NCBI GenBank assembly: GCA_012840975.1
Contig: DUVP01000033.1
Span: forward strand, 1-32,371
Length of the DNA: 32,371 nt
Direction of reading: 5' to 3'
From: Mogibacterium sp.
GTDB lineage: Bacteria; Bacillota; Clostridia; Peptostreptococcales; Anaerovoracaceae
The position numbers were made by a program, and so were the translations under genes. Of the stretch, positions 1-8,009 are shown piece by piece. The notes beneath the pieces are model-generated. The model worked only from the letters and a program-made list of their open reading frames with translations, had not been told where the DNA came from and searched no databases. Numbering within the stretch: the first letter of the stretch is position 1; each line of letters starts with the position of its first letter.

Positions 1-672
1 CAGTGGATTAAGATCATGGGCACAGGTGCAATTATGAATCCCGGTGCCGAGCCGGGAGCGGCCATTATCAGGGAGGAAGAATTGCAGGCGGCCTGTGACA
101 TGGCGAAGTATGTTAATCGCCCTGTAGCTGTGCATTGTCACGGAGCAGAGGGAATCAAGATGTGCATCCGATGCGGTGTCAGGACGATAGAACATTCTTC
201 GATATTGGATGATGAATGTATACGTATGTATAAAGAGCAGGAACAGACATATATGATACCAACACTATCGGCTCCATTCTCGTTTATTGAGATGCCGGGA
301 GTAGTTCCGCAATTCGCTAAGGAAAAAGCGAATAGGATTGTTGATATCCTTACAGAAGGTATGAAGGCGGCTTATGAGGCGGGACTCAAAATAGGCTGGG
401 GGACAGATGCCGGCGTATATGAGGGTAGCCACGGAAATGGCATTTATGAGTTCAGGCTCAGAGTTAACAAGCTTGAAATGAAACCAATTGATACTCTGCT
501 ACAGGCTACCAAGTACAATGCCGAAATTCTATGCATCGACGATAAAGTAGGAACTATCAAAGAAGGTAAATGGGCTGATATTGCCGTATTCGACGGTGCA
601 CCGGACAAGGATATCGAAGATCTTAATAAAATTGCCTGTGTCTTCAAAAAGGGCAAGCTGGTCACTGTCTAA
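1..672 (+). CDS. Metal-dependent amidohydrolase, 3' part (imidazolonepropionase/prolidase-like)
   Basis: The 5' end lies outside the window; the frame is open from base 1 and the first ATG (position 16) is internal. The visible 223 residues carry the C-terminal half of an amidohydrolase TIM barrel. They include QWIKIM, whose Lys is the expected carboxylated metal-bridging residue, then VHCHG and RTIEHSS (metal-binding His) and GTDAG (catalytic Asp). The C-terminal KVGTIKEGKWADIAVFDG segment is the small beta-sandwich typical of the family. Members of this subgroup hydrolyse cyclic amides or Xaa-Pro/acyl dipeptides in the cytoplasm; the substrate cannot be told from sequence. A strong terminator follows at 751, so this is the last gene of its transcript. 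Family assignment is firm, specific activity unknown. Confidence 0.85.
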   Translation, partial: QWIKIMGTGAIMNPGAEPGAAIIREEELQAACDMAKYVNRPVAVHCHGAEGIKMCIRCGVRTIEHSSILDDECIRMYKEQEQTYMIPTLSAPFSFIEMPGVVPQFAKEKANRIVDILTEGMKAAYEAGLKIGWGTDAGVYEGSHGNGIYEFRLRVNKLEMKPIDTLLQATKYNAEILCIDDKVGTIKEGKWADIAVFDGAPDKDIEDLNKIACVFKKGKLVTV

Positions 673-750
673 GATCAATCTGCTTGGTTTGGCAATAAGA
701 TTGCGAGAGAGGCGGCGATGCTAAGGTCGCCGGTTCCACCAATGGTTTGT

Positions 751-797
751 TATGCGAACTTCTGTAGTAATACAGGGGTTCGCATATTTCTTTTTTG
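751..797 (+). terminator. Rho-independent terminator after the amidohydrolase
   Basis: TATGCGAAC (751-759) pairs with GTTCGCATA (778-786), and an inner CTGTA/TACAG stem (762-766/771-775) extends it. A T-rich run, TTTCTTTTTT, follows. Upstream (about 710-742) a GC-rich stretch with GGCGA/TCGCC arms forms a second small hairpin of unknown role. Confidence 0.85.
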
Positions 798-803
798 TGT
801 TCT

Positions 804-833
804 GTTCTTTCTATATCAGGTTCTGTAACATAA
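804..833. repeat. 30-bp direct repeat, copy 1
   Basis: Thirty bases starting GTTCTTTCTATATC and ending GTAACATAA are identical to 970-999, with start points 166 bp apart. Similarity continues imperfectly on both sides: TGTGT upstream, and a CGA..GG-like stretch downstream. Both copies lie upstream of the XRE regulator at 1020, so they are candidate operator sites or the product of a local duplication. Confidence 0.9.
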
Positions 834-969
834 CATGCGAGGGGATGTGGGTGTAACACTTAACGATATTTTCTGGGAGAAAAAAATGATGATGCAGAAG
901 AGAAGTAATTTAGATGAGCAACCGGACGTGTCTGTCTTGTGAAAATAGCATTTTCTCGTTTTGTGTCGT

Positions 970-999
970 GTTCTTTCTATATCAGGTTCTGTAACATAA
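970..999. repeat. 30-bp direct repeat, copy 2
   Basis: Identical to 804-833. It ends about 20 bp before the XRE start codon, just upstream of the AAAGGAGGG ribosome binding site, so protein bound here would sit on the regulator's own leader or promoter. The internal GTTCTGTAAC is a partial palindrome (GTT-CTGT-AAC). Confidence 0.9.
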
Positions 1000-1019
1000 A
1001 ACTCGAAAGGAGGGTAAAA

Positions 1020-1697
1020 ATGGATCAGCAAAAGATTGGAGCATTCCTGAAAACGCTTAGAAAAGAAAAAGGAATGACACAGGAGCAGCTTGCAGAGCAG
1101 TTCAATGTTGCCGGTCGCACTGTATCCAGATGGGAAACAGGAGTCAATATGCCGGATTTAAGCCTGCTTGTAGAATTAGCTGAGTTTTATCATCTTGATG
1201 TTACAGAAATCATTGATGGAGAAAGGAAAGGCACGAAAATGGATCAGGAAATGAAAGAAACTTTGACGAAGGTTGCGGAATACAGCGACTCGGAGAAGAA
1301 GGTTTTGAAAAAGAACTACAGAAAAATCATTGCATGGATATTGAGCGGATTCGGTGTATTCATCATCATAACGGCAATGACGATATTTCCGAGTGAGAGC
1401 AGCTGGGGTGCGATATATTCAACAATCGGAAGCATTATAATAACATGCGGTGTGTTTCAATTGCTCAAGGGGTACAGGTATCGGTTTATTTGTGCAATAG
1501 CAAGCTTCATAATACTGCTTTGCGGATTGATAACGATAGATTACATAGCGGTAAAGGTTGGAGGACAGGTGCCGAGATTCGCTTATATGAAGTCCTGGAC
1601 ATCAATTGCACCGGGAGATATTGTTTATAAAGCGCCATTTTATACCGTCGTAAGACACAATGTCGATACGGAAAACGAGTATATCGAGATAAAATAA
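1020..1697 (+). CDS. Membrane-anchored XRE-family transcriptional regulator
   Basis: 225 aa. The N-terminal 60 residues are a Cro/C1-type helix-turn-helix (GAFLKTLRKEKGMTQEQLAEQFNVAGRTVSRWE, split between helices 1-3, residues about 6-40). A charged linker follows, then three hydrophobic segments (about residues 104-125, 128-150 and 153-175) and a short extracytoplasmic or cytoplasmic tail. This layout, a DNA-binding head tethered to membrane helices, is common in Firmicutes and is thought to sense envelope or peptide signals. I chose the ATG at 1020 because AAAGGAGGG lies 6-7 bp upstream and the HTH begins at once; the in-frame ATG at 939 would add 27 unrelated residues reading through the repeat. 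It probably autoregulates through the 30-bp repeats. Target genes unknown. Confidence 0.88.
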   Translation: MDQQKIGAFLKTLRKEKGMTQEQLAEQFNVAGRTVSRWETGVNMPDLSLLVELAEFYHLDVTEIIDGERKGTKMDQEMKETLTKVAEYSDSEKKVLKKNYRKIIAWILSGFGVFIIITAMTIFPSESSWGAIYSTIGSIIITCGVFQLLKGYRYRFICAIASFIILLCGLITIDYIAVKVGGQVPRFAYMKSWTSIAPGDIVYKAPFYTVVRHNVDTENEYIEIK

Positions 1698-1752
1698 TAC
1701 GCTTCAACGGACGATCGGGATTTATAGCGTGTTATGGAGAGAGTATGATACA

Positions 1753-1789
1753 ATTCAGTTGCCTTCATTTTGTCGGCAGCTGAATTTTT
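1753..1789 (+). terminator. Rho-independent terminator after the XRE regulator
   Basis: ATTCAGTTGCC (1753-1763) pairs with GGCAGCTGAAT (1775-1785) with one G-T wobble, followed by TTTTT. It separates the regulator from the YbaK gene, which must therefore have its own promoter in 1790-1866 (AT-rich; no consensus promoter picked). Confidence 0.85.
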
Positions 1790-1866
1790 GTTATAAAGTC
1801 CGACAAAGTGATTCTACTGAATAAAGAAAAAATATCGATACGTATTAGTAATAAAGGTAAAGAGAA

Positions 1867-2343
1867 ATGTATGAACAGGAAAAGCGTGCCCGCGAATACC
1901 TGGAGAAGCTGGGGCTTGCGGACAGGATAATCGATTTTCACAACACGGATATAACAATAGAGAGCACTTCGCTTGCTACAGGAATAGAACCGGACAGGAT
2001 CTGCAAAGGGCTGGCTTTCAAGGGAAAGGGTGGCACCGGCATAGTGGTTATTGCTTCAGGAAATTCGCAGGTTTCCAACCGGAAATTTCAGAACGTGATG
2101 GGAATACGACCATCTATGATTTCAGCTGAGAATGTAGAGGATATCGTCGGTCATAAGGCCGGAACGATTAATCCGTTTTGTCTTAATGAGACGGCAAGAT
2201 TATATTTGGACACATCGATTCTGAAGCACAAGGGAAAGACCGTTTTCCCGGGAATCGGCGGAGAGGATTCAGTCGTAGAATTGACGATTGAGGAGCTTGA
2301 AAAGATTACCGACCCGGTTTGCTGGGTTTCCGTGACGAAATGA
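1867..2343 (+). CDS. ybaK: YbaK/EbsC-type aminoacyl-tRNA deacylase
   Basis: 158 aa, the full length of the YbaK/ProX family. This cytoplasmic domain, related to the INS editing domain of prolyl-tRNA synthetase, hydrolyses mischarged tRNA, classically Cys-tRNA(Pro). Family signatures are RICKGLAFKG, with the invariant catalytic-site Lys at residue 47; the glycine-rich strand around 55-65; ASGNSQVSNRK; and GIGGEDSVVELTIEEL near the end. The start has a modest ribosome site (AAAGGTAAAGAG) just upstream. It stands alone between terminators. Confidence is high for the family; strict specificity for Cys-tRNA(Pro) is inferred from homologues. Confidence 0.92.
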   Translation: MYEQEKRAREYLEKLGLADRIIDFHNTDITIESTSLATGIEPDRICKGLAFKGKGGTGIVVIASGNSQVSNRKFQNVMGIRPSMISAENVEDIVGHKAGTINPFCLNETARLYLDTSILKHKGKTVFPGIGGEDSVVELTIEELEKITDPVCWVSVTK

Positions 2344-2424
2344 TGTGCGGGAAGATTGATATGAAAGAATAAATTAGTATTTATAGATTTAAAAATTCGC
2401 GTAATTTACAGCACCTATAATAAA

Positions 2425-2503
2425 GGCTCTATAGCTTTGTTTGATGTCAAAACGAAAAATGAGTGGTCTTCTTACAAAAGAAAGACCACTTTTAACGTTA
2501 TAA
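2425..2503. mobile_element. Solo ISL3-type element end (remnant)
   Basis: From GGCTCTATAGCTTTG onward this matches the left end of the composite element at 8579: GGCTCTATAAC..., then CTTTGTTTGGGGTCAAAA, then a GAGWGGTCTTCT hairpin. The outer and inner boxes of the intact end are fused here by deletion of about 33 bp. No transposase and no opposite end are visible nearby, so this is a fossil of an earlier insertion. Confidence 0.65.
2462..2494. terminator. Hairpin terminator inside the element remnant
   Basis: AGTGGTCTT (2462-2470) pairs with AAGACCACT (2482-2490), followed by TTTT. It corresponds to the hairpin at the transposase 3' side of the intact end (about 8650-8685). It may now serve as terminator for ybaK. 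Confidence 0.6.
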
Positions 2504-2626
2504 TCATAGTTTGTAATAAATTTGAGTTTGGAATTAAGAGATTACACATAATCGAGTGATATTCATTTCTTATAAGGCGGTCAATAATTATAGAAAACAT
2601 CTATCGATAATTTCGAACAACGTAAT

Positions 2627-2669
2627 GCATAAAAAATATCGTTGTGTTAGCATAAAAAACGGTCGTTGT
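2627..2669. repeat. Imperfect tandem repeat upstream of the transporter gene
   Basis: GCATAAAAAATATCGTTGT (2627-2645) is followed at a 23-bp period by a near copy, GCATAAAAAACGGTCGTTGT (2650-2669). ACAACG at 2617-2622 is the inverse of the CGTTGT in each unit. The repeats end about 30 bp before the transporter start, a position that suits a regulator binding site. The rest of 2344-2698 is AT-rich and holds only the element remnant. Confidence 0.6.
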
Positions 2670-2698
2670 TTTATTAAAGAATTTCAGACGGAGACTGT

Positions 2699-3733
2699 AT
2701 GGTGATTTTTTCGGGTTTCATTATAGGAACAATATTAGGCTATATGCTCAAAAGGAGCCGAATATGCTTCATGGGGACGATAAGAGATGTTTATCTTGAG
2801 AAAAGAAGCTATAATCTAGCTCTCGTTGCTCTTACGATTTTTAGTGAAGCTATAGTCTACAATCTTTCGGTTATTGCAGGGTTGGTTCCGGATGGTTTTA
2901 TATCTTGTTTTTCACCTGTCGCAGTATCGATAGGAAGTCTGATGTTTGGATTTGGAGCGGTTATGGCAGGCGGATGCCTTACCATGACTTTGGTTAAAAT
3001 GGGAGATGGAAGACTTACCGGGCTGATATCTTTCACAACCTTTGTAATAGTCGGATATTTCTTTTCAGCGGGCGGAGGAAGATTTCTAGCCGGCAAACTA
3101 AGACATACATATGAGCTGTTTGACAGCGCATTAATAGCAGACAGTAGAATAAGACTCATACTTTCTGCTGTAGCGGCATTGTTAGCATATACAACAATTT
3201 GGCAACATAACAAGAAGAGGAAAAGCAGAAATAATTTTTATTATAGTAAAGTGTCCGCAGAAATCTGGTTTATTCTGATAGGGGTGTTGTTTGGAGTGAC
3301 GTTTCCTATAAGTCAGCATTTCGGAAGAGCAGGCGGGTTCGCAATCACTACACCGATCCTGTCGTACCCATACACTCTTTTTAGACCGGAGCAGATTGTC
3401 GGAGGATGCAATATTTCTGACCAAAGATTTGGCTTCGGAAGCATGTTGGTTTTAGGTATAGTATTCGGATCATTCATTACATCTGTAATCAGCAGAGAGT
3501 TCAATTTTGTTATACCAAGAAGAAAACAAGCAGTAAAGACAATCATAGGCAGTGCGATGATGGCTTTCGGAGCAATTGTCGCAGGTGGATGCATGGTCAG
3601 TAACGGACTTGTTGGTACTTCACAGTTTTATATAAGATCGTGGATTGGTCTGATATTTATATCTATGGGAGGATGGTTGGCGGCATATATTTTTTTCATA
3701 GAAAAAAATAAAACAAGACAATATCGCAAATAA
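2699..3733 (+). CDS. YeeE/YedE-family sulfur- or selenium-compound transporter
   Basis: 344 aa, polytopic inner-membrane protein with roughly nine or ten hydrophobic segments. It has the internal two-fold repeat and the three Cys motifs of the sulfur-transport (YeeE/YedE) family: KRSRICFMG near residue 24, FGAVMAGGCLT near residue 95-100, and FGAIVAGGCMVSNG near residue 290-300. In the thiosulfate transporter TsuA/YeeE, equivalent cysteines line the substrate path; YedE relatives are linked with selenium metabolism. No TusA/YedF-like partner lies next to it, so sulfur versus selenium cannot be decided here. The selenoproteins in this window make selenium plausible but unproven. The start at 2699 has CGGAGA upstream. 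The small protein at 3759 follows after 25 bp and is probably co-transcribed. Confidence 0.8.
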   Translation: MVIFSGFIIGTILGYMLKRSRICFMGTIRDVYLEKRSYNLALVALTIFSEAIVYNLSVIAGLVPDGFISCFSPVAVSIGSLMFGFGAVMAGGCLTMTLVKMGDGRLTGLISFTTFVIVGYFFSAGGGRFLAGKLRHTYELFDSALIADSRIRLILSAVAALLAYTTIWQHNKKRKSRNNFYYSKVSAEIWFILIGVLFGVTFPISQHFGRAGGFAITTPILSYPYTLFRPEQIVGGCNISDQRFGFGSMLVLGIVFGSFITSVISREFNFVIPRRKQAVKTIIGSAMMAFGAIVAGGCMVSNGLVGTSQFYIRSWIGLIFISMGGWLAAYIFFIEKNKTRQYRK

Positions 3734-3758
3734 TATACACTCATAAAAGGAAAGAGAT

Positions 3759-4376
3759 ATGATGACAAGCAAACAAAAAAACAAAGAAAATAAGAACAAT
3801 AAAAATCTATCCGATAAGAAGAGCGGTAAGTTTCCAATCATCATTGCAACTATGCTTATTCTCTCGGTAGCAGCATTAGCATATGCTAATGCAAAGACAA
3901 ATATTGTAAAGAATAGCACGGAGAATGACAAGAAAACAACTGCTGCAACAGAGATTAAACAAGAGAATAAAAAGGAAGAGTCAGTAGAAGAATCAGTAAC
4001 GAATACTGAGCAGAACAAATCCGAAGATATAAAGAAAACGGAGAAGAAAGCTGCTACCGGAAATAATAAAGGAAAGAAATGGGTACCGCCTGTATATAAG
4101 AATGTTGAGCATCCCGCTATTGTGTACTATGTTGCAACAGTACAAGGAAACGGAAGCAGTACGGAGAGATTTTCAGGCTCAGGATCGACGCAAGGAGAAG
4201 CTGATAATAATGCAATGAATAAGTTCCTACAAGCACAAAAGGACTACATCAGGAAGAATAAGCTTCCGGGATGTGACGGCACGTATGGACAGGGAAGAGT
4301 TATTGAACGTCAGACAGTCGTAGAAAAAGAGGCGTGGACAGAGAAAGTACTGGTCAAGGAGGGTTATTGGAAATAG
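3759..4376 (+). CDS. Small membrane-anchored or secreted protein, unknown function
   Basis: 205 aa. A Lys/Asn-rich cytoplasmic head (1-24) precedes one hydrophobic helix (about 25-42) ending in AYANA, either a signal anchor or a signal-peptidase site. A low-complexity Lys/Glu/Thr-rich stalk (about 45-105) leads to a compact C-terminal domain of about 90 residues (YYVATVQGNGSSTERFSGSG... to KEGYWK) with alternating polar/aromatic residues suggestive of beta structure. I do not recognise this domain. The ribosome site GGAAAGAG precedes two adjacent ATGs (3759 and 3762); either could be used. It lies directly behind the transporter without a terminator between them, so an accessory or surface role linked to the transporter is possible. 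It is followed by a strong terminator. Confidence 0.75.
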   Translation: MMTSKQKNKENKNNKNLSDKKSGKFPIIIATMLILSVAALAYANAKTNIVKNSTENDKKTTAATEIKQENKKEESVEESVTNTEQNKSEDIKKTEKKAATGNNKGKKWVPPVYKNVEHPAIVYYVATVQGNGSSTERFSGSGSTQGEADNNAMNKFLQAQKDYIRKNKLPGCDGTYGQGRVIERQTVVEKEAWTEKVLVKEGYWK

Positions 4377-4402
4377 CCGATGGATTAGAAACAAGCCTAC
4401 AT

Positions 4403-4456
4403 ATTGAAAATTTCTATATTAATGACATTTAATGTAGAGATTTTCAATTTTTTTTA
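4403..4456 (+). terminator. Rho-independent terminator
   Basis: A long, nearly perfect stem (ATTGAAAATTTCTATATTAA side from 4403, returning to ATTTTCAAT at 4440-4448) is followed by an uninterrupted run of eight T. It ends the transporter/small-protein transcript. Confidence 0.88.
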
Positions 4457-4483
4457 ACATATTGAGCTGTTAGAATAAACATC

Positions 4484-4607
4484 GTGTGTGCAAATAAAAC
4501 ATTGCACACAAATAAAGAGCTTCCGAACATTCGGTATGCAGTTGTGCAAAGACTCTATCTCTTGTTCGGAGACTTAAATATAAAACATCAAGAAACGGAG
4601 GATACAT
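4484..4607 (+). other. Structured 5' leader of the 1070-aa surface protein
   Basis: TGTGTGCAA (4485-4493) pairs with TTGCACACA (4502-4510). TCCGAACA (4522-4529) pairs with TGTTCGGA (4563-4570) around an internal loop containing GTTGTGCAA, which could compete for the first hairpin. An ACGGAGGA ribosome site lies just before the ATG. It matches no riboswitch class I know; it may be an mRNA stabiliser or a regulatory leader. Confidence 0.4.
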
Positions 4608-7600
4608 ATGAGAAAAAGCAAGGGATTATTTAAGTTCAGAATAATCACAGTTCTTCTACTTTCCGTAACTATGATGGTTACGAGTGTTCTTGGCACAATG
4701 ACAGTACATGCATTGCCAAAGGCAGATCAGCCAGAGCTGATTTATGAGACAGCTAAGGTTACGCTTGCGGGAATGCCGGTACAGGATTATAAGACTAAGC
4801 AACCTGTAGAAGATGAAATTAAGTTTAATGTTTGGAACGCTACCCTTCAACAGTTTGAAGGATATGCTACTTCTAAAAATGGAGTGCTTGAGGATGTAGA
4901 ACTTGTCAAAAATCATCACTACATATTCTTCTGTGAATCAGGTTGGTATGAAGGCGTTAATCTTAATCAGCCGAATAACCAAGGTAAACATGCTTATCTT
5001 GTTCTTGACGAGACAGGCAATCTGCCTCTTGACGACAGAAACAAAGACGAAACAAAGAGATTGGAAGCAATCTATGTTAAGCAAAGAAGTTCCGAAGAGG
5101 AAAAACCGGAAGACGACAAGAGAGTGGCGGTCAGTTTAGATCTTATAGAAGATTACAACGGAGATCTTAGCGATGTGAAAGTTGTTTTTACCTCCGACTA
5201 CGAAACTATTACAGTACTGCCGGATGAAGATTTTGGATTCTATACTGCTAACGTCAATCTAATAGAGGATATGGTTTATACCGTATCTGTAGATAGTGAG
5301 GATTATTATGCAGATCCGTTTCCGTTGACCGTTAAGGATCACTCGGAGCGTACAGACCCTAAAGCTAAGCTGCCGTATCTGCATTTCTCTTGTGGATTTA
5401 CCGAGCATTTTTACGTTATGGATAAAGAGGATGCACATAAGAATGATACGCCTATCGAATCCGCCTCAAAAAATACTAAAGTAGAAGGAACAAGGTTCTT
5501 CAATACAAACAACAAGTATATCCTGAATGAAAGGGTTCTTGAGAATGTTACAATTCCCGACCTTGATGGACAGGATTACTCTGTAATCGACATTGACACG
5601 GTGAATCTATACAGATCAGAGTTGTCAAAGCTGAATGGAGACTTCACGGTTACATACAAGATTCCGGAAGGCAAAACTGTAGAAAAAGTTTACTATATAA
5701 ATAAGAGTAATGAACTTGTACAAGTGGATGCCACACAAGAGGGAGCCTCTGTTAAATTCAACATGCCGGCGATAGGTGTGTATAACAATGTTATCTTGTA
5801 TAAGTCTAATGTTCCGGAACCTGTGGAATATACTGTATCGTTTGATGCTAACGGCGGAAGCGGAGAAATGTCAGCGGCAACCGTTGAAGAAGGTAATACA
5901 TACAAACTTCCTAAAAACACATTTACAGCACCTGAGAACAAGGAATTCAAGAGCTGGCTTATTGGTGAAGAAGAGAAGAATGTCGGTGAGGAAATTATCG
6001 TAAATGGCAACGTAACTATTAAGGCCGTTTGGCAGGATAAAACAGAACCTCCGGCAGAAGCTGAACTATATTTATTGATGGTGGAGTCCGGAGAGTTTGA
6101 TGTAGACGGCGATGATTCTTCCGATGAAATAGAAGAGGGCAAAACAGTAAATATCTATGCAGATCCTGCACCTAACGGAAAACAGTTCAAGTCGTGGGAA
6201 GTTCTAAACGGAACCGGTGTGGAATTTGCTGATAAAAATGCTGTGAATACAACCTTCGTAATGCCTGCAAGCGATGTGAGAATTAAAGCTACATATGAAG
6301 ACAAAACAGAACCTTCGACAGACCCTGAAAATCCACCGGCAGAAGAGTTCAACGCTGCTATAAGCACAGGAGTCTGGACCGGACCTAACACAATAGAGAT
6401 TCAGCTTACCTCACCGGTAACATCTTTGGGAGAAGATGCAATTTCAAAGGTTTTCCTTAAGACTTGTGATGGATCTGAAAAAATCAATTTAACATCAGCT
6501 GACAGTGTAACTGTAGAAAACGGCAATCTTAATGTAATCCTTGGTAATAACAAAGATTATAGAGATTTTGAGAAATATTGCACTGTCGGACTTGAAGCCG
6601 GAGCTGTAAAAAATGCCGATGGAGTACCGTTAACTAAAGACACTGAAGGACCGGTATCTGTTAATAATGATTTGAAAAAAATTCAAGTAAGTAAGATCAC
6701 ATATGATAATACAGAAGTTCCTTATGATACAACTAGTATGGACGTAGTAATAGAAGGTAAGAACTTTGTGTTTGATACAGCAAACTCTTCCAATAACAGA
6801 CTTAATGTAAAGCTGTCAATTGATGAAGAGCCTGACTTTGATTCTAAAGTTAAAATAGATATAGTCAGCGATACGAAAGCTCATGTAAAAATTACAGAAA
6901 TACCTGAAAATGACACAAAAAATGACCAAGATATTGCAGTTATGGTTTTCCAGGGCTGGACACTAAGGAATGCTCACAGCAACGGACCGGTAATCAGAAA
7001 GACAAAGCCTGTACCTATAGAAAATGCTTTGCTTGCTGTAAACGGAGAGGAATTAACAGACAAAACATACTCTTATGATGGTAATGAAAAAGAGCCGGAA
7101 GTAATAGTTACAAACGCAAAAGGTGATGAACTTAAAGAGGGTAAAGACTACAATGTCAAATATTCTGACAATATAAACATTGGAACTGCGAAGGTTACTG
7201 TCAGCGGAGTTGGCAACTACAGCGGAACAATTGATAAGACATTTGTCATCAATCCTGCCAAAGTGAAAGTAGACATTAAGCTCTACGGTCACGATGATAT
7301 TCATGGCACCTGGAATGAATCTCCTGCACAGGAAGGCGTTACAGTAAAATATAGGGTCGAATACAAGAGATCGACATGGAAAAAATATACCGAGCTTTCA
7401 CCGGGTACGACTGCAACTTCTCGCAAAAAGGCCAATCTGGCGGACGGAGCAAGATATAGGTTTAAGGTCACTCCTTATGTCGAGATAGATGATATTAAGT
7501 ATTACGGTGATCCGGGATATTCGTCATATATCTATACTCTTAAGAAGATTGCCGCTCCGAGGGTTTCAAAATCATCCAGGAACTATGTAAGGTTGAGATG

Positions 7601-7820
7601 GAGAAACATTCCGGGTGAGTCAGGTTACCAGATAGCAAGATCGAGATATAAAACAAAACGCTTTAGAACAGTTAAGAGAGTTTCAAGCAAGTATTCAGCA
7701 ACCAGACTAAAGACTCCTAGAAACAGAAGATATTACTATAAAATCAGAGCGTATAAGACTGTTGACGGTAGGAGAATTTATGCACCTTGGTCAAAAGTAA
7801 GATCCTATAGGCTAAGATAG
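4608..7820 (+). CDS. Large secreted surface protein with InlB-like, MBG-like and fibronectin-III-like repeats
   Basis: 1070 aa. A classical signal peptide (basic MRKSKGLFKFR, hydrophobic core to about residue 30, likely cleavage after VHA at residue 35) sends it across the membrane. Domains read in order: an N-terminal beta-rich region (40-400); a Listeria-Bacteroides/InlB-B type repeat at about 407-475 (VSFDANGGSGEM...WLIGEE...VTIKAVW); a related repeat at about 484-565; an Ig-like region (about 580-800); a repeat of the SYDGNEKEPEV...NYSGT...FVINPA type (about 807-885); and two fibronectin-III-like modules (about 887-1070). There is no LPXTG, SLH or choline-binding motif. The last about 90 residues are very rich in Arg/Lys/Tyr, so charge-based retention on the wall is likely. 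Probably an adhesin or matrix protein; ligand unknown. Confidence 0.85.
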   Translation: MRKSKGLFKFRIITVLLLSVTMMVTSVLGTMTVHALPKADQPELIYETAKVTLAGMPVQDYKTKQPVEDEIKFNVWNATLQQFEGYATSKNGVLEDVELVKNHHYIFFCESGWYEGVNLNQPNNQGKHAYLVLDETGNLPLDDRNKDETKRLEAIYVKQRSSEEEKPEDDKRVAVSLDLIEDYNGDLSDVKVVFTSDYETITVLPDEDFGFYTANVNLIEDMVYTVSVDSEDYYADPFPLTVKDHSERTDPKAKLPYLHFSCGFTEHFYVMDKEDAHKNDTPIESASKNTKVEGTRFFNTNNKYILNERVLENVTIPDLDGQDYSVIDIDTVNLYRSELSKLNGDFTVTYKIPEGKTVEKVYYINKSNELVQVDATQEGASVKFNMPAIGVYNNVILYKSNVPEPVEYTVSFDANGGSGEMSAATVEEGNTYKLPKNTFTAPENKEFKSWLIGEEEKNVGEEIIVNGNVTIKAVWQDKTEPPAEAELYLLMVESGEFDVDGDDSSDEIEEGKTVNIYADPAPNGKQFKSWEVLNGTGVEFADKNAVNTTFVMPASDVRIKATYEDKTEPSTDPENPPAEEFNAAISTGVWTGPNTIEIQLTSPVTSLGEDAISKVFLKTCDGSEKINLTSADSVTVENGNLNVILGNNKDYRDFEKYCTVGLEAGAVKNADGVPLTKDTEGPVSVNNDLKKIQVSKITYDNTEVPYDTTSMDVVIEGKNFVFDTANSSNNRLNVKLSIDEEPDFDSKVKIDIVSDTKAHVKITEIPENDTKNDQDIAVMVFQGWTLRNAHSNGPVIRKTKPVPIENALLAVNGEELTDKTYSYDGNEKEPEVIVTNAKGDELKEGKDYNVKYSDNINIGTAKVTVSGVGNYSGTIDKTFVINPAKVKVDIKLYGHDDIHGTWNESPAQEGVTVKYRVEYKRSTWKKYTELSPGTTATSRKKANLADGARYRFKVTPYVEIDDIKYYGDPGYSSYIYTLKKIAAPRVSKSSRNYVRLRWRNIPGESGYQIARSRYKTKRFRTVKRVSSKYSATRLKTPRNRRYYYKIRAYKTVDGRRIYAPWSKVRSYRLR

Positions 7821-7862
7821 AAATAAATTCGAGAGCGTAAGACCTCTTAAAAACAATTAAAT

Positions 7863-7897
7863 TTGAGGAAATCAGACGTTAAAGCTGATTTCCTCAA
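7863..7897. terminator. Strong hairpin downstream of the surface protein gene
   Basis: TTGAGGAAATCAG (7863-7875) and CTGATTTCCTCAA (7885-7897) form a perfect 13-bp stem. The following tract, CTTTCTTTAG, is only moderately T-rich, but a terminator is the simplest reading. Confidence 0.75.
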
Positions 7898-8009
7898 CTT
7901 TCTTTAGAGGCATTTAATTTTTTCAGCTAATTTCACTAACTCTTGCTCACTAGCTCCTTCGAAAGAGGATGCTTTTTGATGAAGATAAAGGAGCAATAAA
8001 GTAAAAGCA

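Noticed and set aside
939-1019. N-terminal extension of the XRE regulator from ATG 939
   Set aside because: It would read through the direct repeat, lacks a ribosome site and adds residues with no similarity to the family.
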